Shown piece by piece: positions 1 through 7,810 of a stretch of DNA of 64,000 nucleotides. The notes under the pieces are model-generated. The model saw only the letters and a program-made list of their open reading frames with translations. It had not been told where the DNA came from and did no database searches. The stretch is from assembly GCA_965243755.1 (NCBI GenBank), contig CBDEVW010000003.1, forward strand, positions 1,488,001 to 1,552,000. Direction: 5' to 3'. Made by a program: the position numbers and the translations under genes. This stretch comes from JANSWY01 sp965243755 (lineage in GTDB: Bacteria; Bacteroidota; Bacteroidia; Cytophagales; Cyclobacteriaceae). Within the stretch, counting starts at the first letter, position 1; the number at the start of each line of letters is the position of its first letter.

Positions 1-819
1 AGATTTTCTGGCTGTTTTTTCCGCCACACTCCCTGCAAAAAATGACCAGAATGGAGACCTTTCATAGGTCTTCATCAGAATCAGATCAGCATCTAACACA
101 GCGGCGGTTTGGATTATTCCTTCGGTTTCACTTGAGGCGCTTAGGATGTGAAATTTCGGATTGGTGAGTCCTATATTCCCAGCAAGTAGCTTTAGTTGTG
201 CTTTTACCCTTTCTTCGGTAATCAGTTCGGTAGTTATGACGTTTACCAAATGAATGGTTGCACCCAGTTGCTCAACAGTTTTGCAGAACCTGTAAACCTC
301 CTCTGGGAAGGTTATGCTTAAGTCGGTAGCCAACAGTAGATGATTCAATTCAAGGCCACCGCCATATACCGAAATAACTGGAATACGACTATTCCTGATC
401 ATTTTTTCTGCTGTTGATCCTACCATCTGTTCCAGCAGAGACCTTTCTCCATTGTCCCCAAACACCAGGAGATCGATTTCATTCATAGATATGATCTGTT
501 GTATCGTTCCTTCCACAGATGCCGTTACGATGTAAGCGTTTCCTCTCAATTCAGACTTCACCACCTCGCTCATCGTCTTTTGCAGTTTCTGTTGATATTC
601 TTTTTCCAGCGCCCGAATCTCCCTATGAAATTTGGTGTCACGGTAACCCAGGACTGCCTCTTTAGGATGCAATGCCGAATCCGCTTCATCAGGCAACAGG
701 AATTTCACCAGATGAATTCTCGCATCAATTTTTTCTGCCAGGCTGCATGCAGCAGCTAATCCTTTGTAGGATGATTCACTAAAGTCTAATGGTACTAGTA
801 TGTTTTTGATTTGATCCAT
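1..819 (-). CDS. Universal stress protein, tandem UspA domains (3' end beyond window)
   Basis: Cytoplasmic nucleotide-binding stress protein of the UspA family. The frame is open from an ATG at 819 to the window edge, giving 273 residues with no stop. It starts MDQIKNILVPLDFSESS, the classic beta1 strand and first Asp of a Usp domain. Two domains are visible. The first, about residues 1-160, ends in a GDNGERSLLEQMVGSTAEKM stretch that matches the G-x2-G-x9-G-S/T ATP-binding loop. The second begins near NHLLLATDLS and ends in FFAGSVAEKTA. About 275-285 residues is usual for tandem Usp proteins in this phylum, so only a few residues are missing. The family is known; the inducing stress cannot be read from the sequence. 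Confidence 0.88.
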   Translation of the reverse strand, partial: MDQIKNILVPLDFSESSYKGLAAACSLAEKIDARIHLVKFLLPDEADSALHPKEAVLGYRDTKFHREIRALEKEYQQKLQKTMSEVVKSELRGNAYIVTASVEGTIQQIISMNEIDLLVFGDNGERSLLEQMVGSTAEKMIRNSRIPVISVYGGGLELNHLLLATDLSITFPEEVYRFCKTVEQLGATIHLVNVITTELITEERVKAQLKLLAGNIGLTNPKFHILSASSETEGIIQTAAVLDADLILMKTYERSPFWSFFAGSVAEKTARKS

Positions 820-894
820 TTTGATTATTCGATTGATTCCCTTTATAAAAAAGAAAAAATCGCTCCAAACTGATTCAAATCAATTTCCAGTCAG

Positions 895-2412
895 TTAATG
901 AACATAGTGCAACCTACCATGACTATCCGTCTCAAACTGATAAATATCCCAGCGTTTAGATTTGGATCTTTCTCGTTCCAGTCGCTGACTAATTACTACT
1001 TTCTCCCCGTCGGACCTCACATTGATCATCCCGTAATTCGCTACAGACCGTTGAATTACTTCCAGTTTTTCATCCAGCTTGTCGGAGGCTTTCTGCTTTT
1101 GAGCAGCACTGGCGTCAGGTGAATTTATAATGGCCGATAACTCATCGATATCTTTTCTAAGCTCTCTCCTGACCTTGTTGGGGTGTTTGATGTGCTCATT
1201 GCCTGACCTGGCTAATTCTGTAGAAAATATCAAGGGTCTTTCACTTCTACTGTATTTACCAATAATGCCCAGGGTATCCGGTCTTGGGTGAGAGTGAGGT
1301 TCGTTATCGCCACTGGAAACAATGGTCACCAACGTATTGGTTGCTGCCAAAAAATTAGGCGATACATGGGCACTTCCGTGATGACAAGCTTTTGCGATAT
1401 CTACACCAAAATATTTCTGACCCTCAGTAACTAAAAAATCGACTTCAGCAGGCGTCTTAGGGTGAGCGTCAAGCCCGGTATAATGCTCCATCAGGTATTC
1501 CTGCGATGGCTCATTAAGATCTCCACCAAGGAGCATTTTAATCGAACCGATTTCCAGTAATAACACTACGGAATGACCGTTTTTGGTTTCCCCGACACTT
1601 TTGAACCTCGGTAATCCATGCTTGCCATTACTTAATGTCCGCGGAACCGGACCTAACAACTTTAAAGTCAACCCTCTGTTATCCTCTGGAGCGTAACCCG
1701 GCAAATATTTTGGCTGATCATAATTTTCGCTGGCCAGCAACCCCTCAATTGCACCAATACGCTGACTATCAAGTGCATCCTTCAGCATGTTAGGGTACAA
1801 CCTCTTCCCTCTTTTGGACTTACTATTTACGACCTTTTCCAGCTCCTCCTGAGTTTCAACCAAGCCGCTGAGGTATTTCTTTCTGCCAATTTTCGTCTCT
1901 GATCCGAGGCTGCTTTTGCCTGCTGTTACCTGTTCAACAATGGTATTGTGATAGACCTTTTTTGCGTGGACCTTATCATCTTCAAACAGGTGCTTAAATC
2001 CATAGTAGTGATCTTTATCCGGGTGGCTGATAATGAAGGAATCGAATTCAAATTTCCTTGAAAATTTGCCAAACCTCCATCGCAAAAACCGGTACATGTT
2101 GTCACCCTCACCAGCATCAATTACTATGGCCTTGTCGTCGGGCGTTTGAATGTGGCAACCATCTCCCTGACCAATGTCAACAAAATTCACTTCCAGTACC
2201 CGGTTGCGCTGTAGGTTTTCTTTCCTGACCCACCCTTGTCTGCCTCTGCACCAGACATTGATCCATTCTCCCGAAACCTCTCTCACACTGGCCCAGTCTC
2301 CCCATATCAATTGATTAATGGCAGATTTGCCACGTTTGTCCTGAGCTCCACCTTTTACTTTGTATTGTACAGCATAGGGGTAACCTATGTATACTACTTC
2401 ATTGACGTTCAT
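895..2412 (-). CDS. Soluble ComEC-like metallo-beta-lactamase-fold hydrolase with N-terminal SH3-like domain
   Basis: Of 505 residues, about 1-70 look like a bacterial SH3-type domain (WASVREVSGEWINVWCRGRQGWV). Residues 73-360 form a ComEC/Rec2-type metallo-beta-lactamase domain. FVDIGQGDG and VIDAGEG are the opening strands, SHPDKDH (H130, D132, D134, H135) is the metal-binding motif, LLGGDLN lies near residue 297, and ACHHGS (H344, H345) supplies late ligands. The tail (about 420-470) is charged and probably helical. Unlike ComEC it has no membrane segments and no signal peptide, so it is predicted cytoplasmic. Substrate is unknown; phosphodiester or nucleotide hydrolysis would suit the fold. 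It stands alone, with short flanking gaps. Confidence 0.75.
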   Translation of the reverse strand: MNVNEVVYIGYPYAVQYKVKGGAQDKRGKSAINQLIWGDWASVREVSGEWINVWCRGRQGWVRKENLQRNRVLEVNFVDIGQGDGCHIQTPDDKAIVIDAGEGDNMYRFLRWRFGKFSRKFEFDSFIISHPDKDHYYGFKHLFEDDKVHAKKVYHNTIVEQVTAGKSSLGSETKIGRKKYLSGLVETQEELEKVVNSKSKRGKRLYPNMLKDALDSQRIGAIEGLLASENYDQPKYLPGYAPEDNRGLTLKLLGPVPRTLSNGKHGLPRFKSVGETKNGHSVVLLLEIGSIKMLLGGDLNEPSQEYLMEHYTGLDAHPKTPAEVDFLVTEGQKYFGVDIAKACHHGSAHVSPNFLAATNTLVTIVSSGDNEPHSHPRPDTLGIIGKYSRSERPLIFSTELARSGNEHIKHPNKVRRELRKDIDELSAIINSPDASAAQKQKASDKLDEKLEVIQRSVANYGMINVRSDGEKVVISQRLERERSKSKRWDIYQFETDSHGRLHYVH

Positions 2413-2498
2413 TAGTTTAATATTTAGCGTTGTAACTTGAAGTTGATAAATCTATTACTCTATGTAAATACCTGAAGTCCGGTATTTTGATCTTTTTA

Positions 2499-2837
2499 TC
2501 AGGTGTAAAGCCAGGCCCAATAAATAAGCACACCTTGTAGTGGTAACCTCAGTAGCAGCACCCATCTTGGTATACCTCTTCCGGGTTTTGATGCCATATA
2601 ATGGTAAATGTTCGCAGGAAAAACCAAAATCAACAAGATAATAATACCCCATGCTGCCAGCTGCCGATAGTCTTCAATCATTAAAAAAACTCCTAATACA
2701 ATTTCAGCAACACCAGAAGCATAATTGATGAATGGTTTCCACGGCAATATTGGGGGGATAATTTTCTGATACATTCTTGGCATCACAAAATGATTGATTC
2801 CTGCAAGAATGTACAATGAGGCCATTAAGTATAACAT
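2499..2837 (-). CDS. DoxX-like small integral membrane protein
   Basis: A 112-residue protein with four predicted membrane helices, roughly residues 1-15, 37-55, 62-82 and 92-110. The pattern LYILAGINHFVMPRMYQKIIPP followed by a Gly/Ala/Glu-containing second helix (ASGVAEIVLGVFL) and FPANIYHYM is typical of DoxX-family proteins of about 110-140 residues. In this family the first helix commonly carries a G-x-N/x-H-F signature, seen here as AGINHF. The role of DoxX proteins is poorly defined, with links to redox or sulfur stress in some members. It is monocistronic, with an upstream -7-like box at 2863-2870. Confidence 0.7.
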   Translation of the reverse strand: MLYLMASLYILAGINHFVMPRMYQKIIPPILPWKPFINYASGVAEIVLGVFLMIEDYRQLAAWGIIILLILVFPANIYHYMASKPGRGIPRWVLLLRLPLQGVLIYWAWLYT

Positions 2838-2862
2838 AAGTTGTTGAAGTAAGGTCGTTACC

Positions 2863-2870
2863 CAAAACTA
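2863..2870 (-). promoter_or_regulatory. Possible Bacteroidota -7 promoter box for the DoxX-like gene
   Basis: On the minus strand the bases read TAGTTTTG, a full match to TAnnTTTG, 26 bases before the start codon at 2837. No convincing TTTG -33 box is seen about 20 bases upstream, so this is a weak call. Confidence 0.3.
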
Positions 2871-3118
2871 AGTTGTTTTCGAGGATATTTTATTAGTATT
2901 CCGGATAAACTCACCATTACTATGCAAGTACTTTGATCATACTAAACCAGCAAAGTATCATCTGGAATCTACCATTCATCAAGTATTGTATGCCGCATCA
3001 GGAAATCCCAACAGTTCTACTGGTCATTGCCTTACTTATTTTGTATCTTAACTGACCATAATCCAGTAAACCTCTGGATTGAAAGCATTTTATTCCGAAT
3101 AAAAACTTTACTTATTTC

Positions 3119-3574
3119 ATGGCCCAATTCAATCTTAAAATTAATGGAAAAAGTCGGCAGGTAGATGTTGACCCTGGTACACCCCTCCTATGGGTCCTTC
3201 GGGATCATCTCGATATGGTAGGCACCAAATATGGGTGTGGCATAGCCATGTGTGGCGCTTGTACTGTTCACTTTGATGGCGTTGCTGTCCGATCTTGTCA
3301 ACTTCCGGTTTCTTCTGTCGGTGAATCAGAGATTACCACGATCGAAGGACTATCAGAAAATGCCGATCACCCTGTGCAAAAGGCATGGCTGGAACATGAT
3401 GTCCCGCAATGTGGATACTGCCAGGCTGGCCAGATCATGAGTGCTGCTGCTTTGCTCAAGGAAAATCCAAACCCAAGTGATGAAGACATTGACATTGCCA
3501 TGAGTGGTAACATTTGCCGATGTGGCACCTATGTAAGGATCAAACAAGCGATTAAAACGGCAGCCACCCTATAA
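3119..3574 (+). CDS. iorA: Isoquinoline 1-oxidoreductase-type small subunit, two [2Fe-2S] clusters
   Basis: The 151-residue iron-sulfur subunit of a xanthine-oxidase-family molybdenum hydroxylase. It passes electrons from the molybdenum site of the partner subunit encoded 13 bases downstream. A plant-type ferredoxin domain holds C40, C45, C48 and C60 (YGCGIAMCGACTV). A four-helix second domain holds C98, C101, C133 and C135 (QCGYCQAGQ and NICRCGTY). No FAD subunit is encoded nearby, which fits the two-subunit IorAB type in which a cytochrome or quinone takes electrons. It has no signal peptide; the partner has a Tat signal, so it may be exported as a bound passenger. The true substrate is not known, since many IorAB-like enzymes act on aldehydes or N-heterocycles. 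Confidence 0.88.
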   Translation: MAQFNLKINGKSRQVDVDPGTPLLWVLRDHLDMVGTKYGCGIAMCGACTVHFDGVAVRSCQLPVSSVGESEITTIEGLSENADHPVQKAWLEHDVPQCGYCQAGQIMSAAALLKENPNPSDEDIDIAMSGNICRCGTYVRIKQAIKTAATL

Positions 3575-3587
3575 TAAATAAAGCATC

Positions 3588-5849
3588 ATGAAAATATTAA
3601 AAACAAAGATAGGTAGAAGGAGCTTTCTGAAGACTTCTGCATTAGCTGGTGGGGGGCTCATGGTCAGTTTTAACTGGCTGGTGTCATGTAAACCCGGGTC
3701 CAATGAGATTGCTGAGATGCCCAAAGAATGGTATGATATTAATGGGTTCCTCAAAATTGCCGACAATGGTTTAATCACCATCATGTCTCCTAACCCCGAA
3801 ATCGGTCAGAATGTGAAGACTTCCATGCCGATGCTTGTGGCTGAGGAGCTGGATATAGACTGGGGAAATGTGATCGTAGAACAAGCCCCATTGAATACAC
3901 AGATATTTACCAGACAACTGGCCGGCGGAAGTCAGTCGATCAGGCAAGGCTGGAATGGGCTAAGGATGGCTGGTGCTGCGGCAAGACATGTATTGCGCCA
4001 GGCTGCTGCCAACTCCTGGAACGTTCCCCTCGAAGAAATCACCACGGAAACAGGCACATTAGTTCATCAGAAATCCGGTAAAAAAGCTGGATACGGAGAA
4101 ATGGCCTCTCTGGCTGCCACTATCGAAGCTCCGGAAGAAGTGCAATTAAAAAGCAATGATGAATTCACAATAATCGGGTCCAGCAAAAGGAATGTGGATG
4201 GTCTGAATATTGTCACAGGGAAACCACTTTTTGGCCTTGATTACAAACAGGAAGGAATGCTATATGCAATGGCTGTACATCCTCCCGCATTTGGTATGAA
4301 GCTCAAAAGTTACGACGATACTGAAGCTAAAAACATGCCTGGTATACGAGACATTTTCACCATCAACACCTACCCGGAAAATTATCAGAAACATATGTTT
4401 GATGCGACTGCCTTCCCGGAACTGTTGGTGGTCGTTGGGAACTCCACCTGGGAAGTGATGAACGCCAGGAAGAAAATAAAAGTAAACTGGGAACCACAGG
4501 GTGACAAGACTGAAACCTACTCACACTACATCAATACTTCCAACACTTGGGATGTGGAATTACCAGGCAAACTTGAGAATTCCGAGGATCATCGTAGAAA
4601 AATGGATGAGCTTGCCTCGAAAAAAGCATATGAAGCCAGAAAAGATGGTAATCCGGAGCTGATGTTCAAGAAAGCAGCGAAAGTCATTGAACGTACCTAT
4701 ACCGCGCCATTCCTTGCTCATAACACGATGGAGCCAATGAACTTCTTTGCCAATGTTACTGATGAAAAAGCTGAGCTGGTAGGCCCAATTCAGACACCAG
4801 AACATATGGAAAGAAGTATTGCAGGGGTACTCGGCCTTCCTTTGGAAAAGATCGATATTCAGATGACCAGAATGGGTGGTGGATTTGGTCGCAGGTTGTA
4901 TGGCCATTTCCTGGTGGAAGCTGCGGTGATATCTAAAAAGATCAAAGGGCCTGTTAAACTGGTATACACCCGGGAAGATGACATGACCTACGGCAACTAC
5001 AGGCCGGCATATCACGCTACTTACCGAGCGGCACTGGATGAGAACAACAATCTGATTGCTTTTCATGTAAAGGCAGGTGGAATCCCGGAAAGTCCGCTTT
5101 TTGCAAATCGCTTTCCTGCCGGAGCAGTTGACCATTACCTGGCTGAAGCCTGGTCTGAAAAATCCAATATCATAATCGGTGCTTTTCGGGCACCTAGGTC
5201 TAATTTCATTGCCGGTGCTGAACAGTCATTTTTGGATGAAGTAGCGGAGGCAGCAGGGAAAGACCCCATAGACTTCCGACTGGAACTTTTGAACAGGGCT
5301 AAAGACAATCCTGTAGGTGAAAACAACGACTATGATCCCGCACGTTATGCCGGAGTATTGGAATTGGTAAGAAATAAATCGAAATGGGATCAACAAGCTG
5401 ACGGAGTTCATAGAGGGGTATCTGCCTATTTCTGCCACAATAGCTATGTAGCTCATGTGATTGAAATGTCTGTAAAGCAAAATAAACCAGTGATTGAAAA
5501 AGTACATTGTGCAGTAGATTGTGGTATAGTAGTAAATCCTATTGCAGCCAGTAATCTGGTGGAAGGTGGAACGGTAGACGGGATTGGTCACGCCATGTTC
5601 AGTGCACTGACCTTCAAAGATGGTGCGCCACAGCAAAGCAACTTCGACAAATACCGACTAATCAGGCACAGAGAAGCACCAAAAGAAATCAATGTGCATT
5701 TTGTTGAAAACAATATTGATCCCACAGGATTGGGAGAACCTCCGTTTCCTCCGGTGATGGGTGCCATTGCCAATGCCTTGTATAAAGCAACTGGCAAAAG
5801 ACACTATCATCAGCCGTTTATGGAGGGTAATCAATTGAATTTAGGATGA
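3588..5849 (+). CDS. iorB: Isoquinoline 1-oxidoreductase-type large molybdopterin subunit, Tat-exported
   Basis: The 753-residue catalytic subunit of a molybdenum hydroxylase, in operon with the [2Fe-2S] subunit. The N-terminus has a twin-arginine signal (GRRSFLKTSALAGGG) followed by LVSC, a fair lipobox with Cys34, so it is likely a Tat-translocated lipoprotein in the periplasm. Molybdopterin-binding segments follow: LAGGSQSIRQGW, QTPEHMERS, MTRMGGGFGRRLYG and GAFRAPRSN. Near the C-terminus GLGEPPFPP carries the Glu expected to act as the catalytic base. Length matches the IorB family of about 720-760 residues. The absence of an FAD subunit, and of any maturation gene nearby, suggests assembly factors lie elsewhere. 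Confidence 0.88.
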   Translation: MKILKTKIGRRSFLKTSALAGGGLMVSFNWLVSCKPGSNEIAEMPKEWYDINGFLKIADNGLITIMSPNPEIGQNVKTSMPMLVAEELDIDWGNVIVEQAPLNTQIFTRQLAGGSQSIRQGWNGLRMAGAAARHVLRQAAANSWNVPLEEITTETGTLVHQKSGKKAGYGEMASLAATIEAPEEVQLKSNDEFTIIGSSKRNVDGLNIVTGKPLFGLDYKQEGMLYAMAVHPPAFGMKLKSYDDTEAKNMPGIRDIFTINTYPENYQKHMFDATAFPELLVVVGNSTWEVMNARKKIKVNWEPQGDKTETYSHYINTSNTWDVELPGKLENSEDHRRKMDELASKKAYEARKDGNPELMFKKAAKVIERTYTAPFLAHNTMEPMNFFANVTDEKAELVGPIQTPEHMERSIAGVLGLPLEKIDIQMTRMGGGFGRRLYGHFLVEAAVISKKIKGPVKLVYTREDDMTYGNYRPAYHATYRAALDENNNLIAFHVKAGGIPESPLFANRFPAGAVDHYLAEAWSEKSNIIIGAFRAPRSNFIAGAEQSFLDEVAEAAGKDPIDFRLELLNRAKDNPVGENNDYDPARYAGVLELVRNKSKWDQQADGVHRGVSAYFCHNSYVAHVIEMSVKQNKPVIEKVHCAVDCGIVVNPIAASNLVEGGTVDGIGHAMFSALTFKDGAPQQSNFDKYRLIRHREAPKEINVHFVENNIDPTGLGEPPFPPVMGAIANALYKATGKRHYHQPFMEGNQLNLG

Positions 5850-5859
5850 TTTAAAAGTC

Positions 5860-5883
5860 AGGGTGGCCCATTTGGGTCACCCT
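5860..5883. terminator. Hairpin between convergent genes (bidirectional terminator candidate)
   Basis: AGGGTGGCCCA and TGGGTCACCCT pair over 11 bases with one G-U pair and a two-base loop. It follows the molybdenum subunit stop by 10 bases and overlaps the stop of the minus-strand acyltransferase. No long T run follows on either strand, so efficiency is uncertain. Confidence 0.5.
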
Positions 5884-6956
5884 ATTGCTACTTGAGCATT
5901 GGTTTCAGTTACAGGTTTTCTATTCCACCTCAACCCAAACAATACGCGTATCACTTTGACCCTTTTTACTGCCTCATAAGTAAACATGGACCCTATCGCT
6001 GTAAATAGGTTGATCAATACAAATTGCCAGAAAACAGGAATTGCAAGAGGCAAAATGAAGTATGCCCCAAGGTATAACCAAAACATATGGAAAATGTAGA
6101 CGGGATATGCTGCTTCACTCAGGTACGTCAGCAGTTTTCCAGGTTTGTTGAGATAAGCATGACCAATTCCAAAAAGGCCTATCACCCAAAGTACGGTTTC
6201 AACCGGCAACAAATAGTGTGGACCTTCTAATTCAAACACCAGTAACCTGACAAGGAAAAACACCAACCCTCCTGCCAGAAAAATCCATTTCCATTTTTTC
6301 ACTGTAGGCCAGAATGTTTGTCCGGCATAGATAAATGTAAATCCGAAGAAAAAACATATAAGCCCTAACCAGAACCCATGACCTGTCATCGCATAAAATT
6401 CATAAGTCTCAGGGTTGACCACCAGCGTTTCCAACAAAATGGGTAACGCTACCAATAAAATACCCAGCGGATTGCGATAAATCTTCAGTAAGAGTTTATG
6501 AAAACGGCCCTCTTTGTAATTTTTCATCAGGTAGAAAAATGGAGCAAGGACTGCCACATAGATAAAAATATTCCCAAGAAACCAGAGGTGACCTGGATTA
6601 GGTAAATACATGTATTCAATTCCGTGAAATCGCTGGTAAACAAAGACATGCAATGGCACTATGAGCAGAATACCTACAATATGTGGCACCTCTATTCTAA
6701 GCGCACGCTCGCCAATCAGTTGCTTCCAGTTTCTCTTTTTCATAGCAAATGACACACCCATGCCAGATACAAAGAACAGCAGAGGAATTCTCCAAACATT
6801 CATTGCTGCCATAGGGATCCACAAACTTTCCATGGATTCTTCGCTTTGAATAAAACCAATGTACACACCCCAGGGCTGAAATATTATGGCAATGTGGTAG
6901 ATCAGTAATAACCCGATTGCAATTACTCTCAACCAGTCTATATCATATCTTCTCAT
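5877..6956 (-). CDS. Acyltransferase 3 family membrane protein
   Basis: A 359-residue integral membrane protein with about ten hydrophobic helices. It starts MRRYDIDWLRVIAIGLLLIYH, and the RxxxxDxLRxxA and H pattern is the hallmark of the acyltransferase 3 (OafA/OpgC) family. GHLWFLGNIF matches the conserved second motif and FPVYIFHMF-like AYPVYIFHMF matches the late helix. The family transfers acetyl, succinyl or other acyl groups to sugars or lipids at the inner membrane. It sits 11 bases after the ankyrin lipoprotein gene on the same strand, so the two are probably cotranscribed. The acceptor cannot be told from the sequence. Confidence 0.82.
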   Translation of the reverse strand: MRRYDIDWLRVIAIGLLLIYHIAIIFQPWGVYIGFIQSEESMESLWIPMAAMNVWRIPLLFFVSGMGVSFAMKKRNWKQLIGERALRIEVPHIVGILLIVPLHVFVYQRFHGIEYMYLPNPGHLWFLGNIFIYVAVLAPFFYLMKNYKEGRFHKLLLKIYRNPLGILLVALPILLETLVVNPETYEFYAMTGHGFWLGLICFFFGFTFIYAGQTFWPTVKKWKWIFLAGGLVFFLVRLLVFELEGPHYLLPVETVLWVIGLFGIGHAYLNKPGKLLTYLSEAAYPVYIFHMFWLYLGAYFILPLAIPVFWQFVLINLFTAIGSMFTYEAVKRVKVIRVLFGLRWNRKPVTETNAQVAIG

Positions 6957-6967
6957 AGGGTTTGCAA

Positions 6968-7564
6968 TTATTGTGTAAGAATTTTCACCACCTCATTCCT
7001 TCTCACTTCCAACTGATCCAGGTCCAACTTGAATCCAAAGGGTGCCAGGTCATTTTTAATTTGTTTATAGATCGGCATCAACTGACTCAAAGGAGCCTGT
7101 ACTGATTGAAGCGGGGTGGATCCAAAGTTATTTTTCAATGACTGATCAGCACCAGCCTGGACCAGTAGCTGCACAATCTCGGTCCGACCAAAAAAAGCTG
7201 CCGAAAGCAAAGCGGTAGATCCGTCTTTGTTCTGCAAATTCAAATCTGCTCCGGCATGAATCAGAAGCCTGACTGCATTTGGTTGATTAAATACAGCTGC
7301 AGAAATCAAGGGAGTAGACCCTCCCATTGGCTCTTTTACATTGAGATCGCCACCTCCAGCAATGTATTGTTTAATGGTGCCTTCATCACCTGACATCACC
7401 GCCGCATGGATGTCAATATTGGCAATTTCAGGATTGGAATTGACCGTTTTGACCTGAGTCGATTGCTCGTTATCCTGTTTAGTCTGGCATGCAAACAATA
7501 AGATTCCTGATAAAAGGAACGTCGCTACATACTTGATCAGGGATTTAGATTTTACAGAATTCAT
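6968..7564 (-). CDS. Ankyrin-repeat lipoprotein
   Basis: A start at the ATG at 7564 gives a 198-residue protein with a clear lipoprotein signal (MNSVKSKSLIKYVATFLLSG, then ILLFAC). The open frame runs 24 codons further upstream, but that part is not signal-like. Three or four ankyrin repeats follow: NIDIHAAVMSGDEGTIKQYI, then GSTPLISAAVFNQPNAVRLL and GSTALLSAAFFGRTEIVQLL. The tail (about 150-198) is charged and helical. Ankyrin repeats bind proteins; a periplasmic or outer-membrane-anchored adaptor is inferred. It precedes the acyltransferase gene in a likely two-gene operon. Confidence 0.82.
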   Translation of the reverse strand: MNSVKSKSLIKYVATFLLSGILLFACQTKQDNEQSTQVKTVNSNPEIANIDIHAAVMSGDEGTIKQYIAGGGDLNVKEPMGGSTPLISAAVFNQPNAVRLLIHAGADLNLQNKDGSTALLSAAFFGRTEIVQLLVQAGADQSLKNNFGSTPLQSVQAPLSQLMPIYKQIKNDLAPFGFKLDLDQLEVRRNEVVKILTQ

Positions 7565-7678
7565 CTTTTTATTTGTTTTTGATTTTATAGAAATAATTGA
7601 TGGTTCAAAATTGGGAGGAATAACTGCCTCAGGCATATCACGTTTAGCGCAAAGTCTGTAAAGTTTCAGGAATGCCTA

Positions 7679-7712
7679 TAAATTATGATGCATTCATGTA
7701 AATTATGATGCA
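7679..7712. promoter_or_regulatory. Two 14-base direct repeats, candidate operator of the AraC/TPR regulator
   Basis: TAAATTATGATGCA occurs at 7679-7692 and exactly again at 7699-7712, so the period is 20 bases or two helical turns. A weaker partial copy (AAATAATGAT) follows at 7712-7721. The repeats lie about 100 bases before the AraC-type regulator gene at 7811 and in the divergent gap with the ankyrin gene. AraC-family proteins typically bind direct repeats with about 20-21 base spacing. Confidence 0.55.
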
Positions 7713-7810
7713 AATAATGATCTGCAGCACCCGATTCTTTCATTTATACCTTTATATCCAGACCTGATCAGCTGTTAGAATTTCTGTGATTTCGCATTAA
7801 TAAATAATAC

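Noticed and set aside
4560..5135. 191-codon open frame antisense to the molybdenum subunit
   Set aside because: The sense frame holds intact molybdopterin motifs over the whole stretch, so the antisense frame is a shadow.
7565..7636. Upstream extension of the ankyrin lipoprotein
   Set aside because: The added 24 residues precede the lipoprotein signal and would prevent its export.
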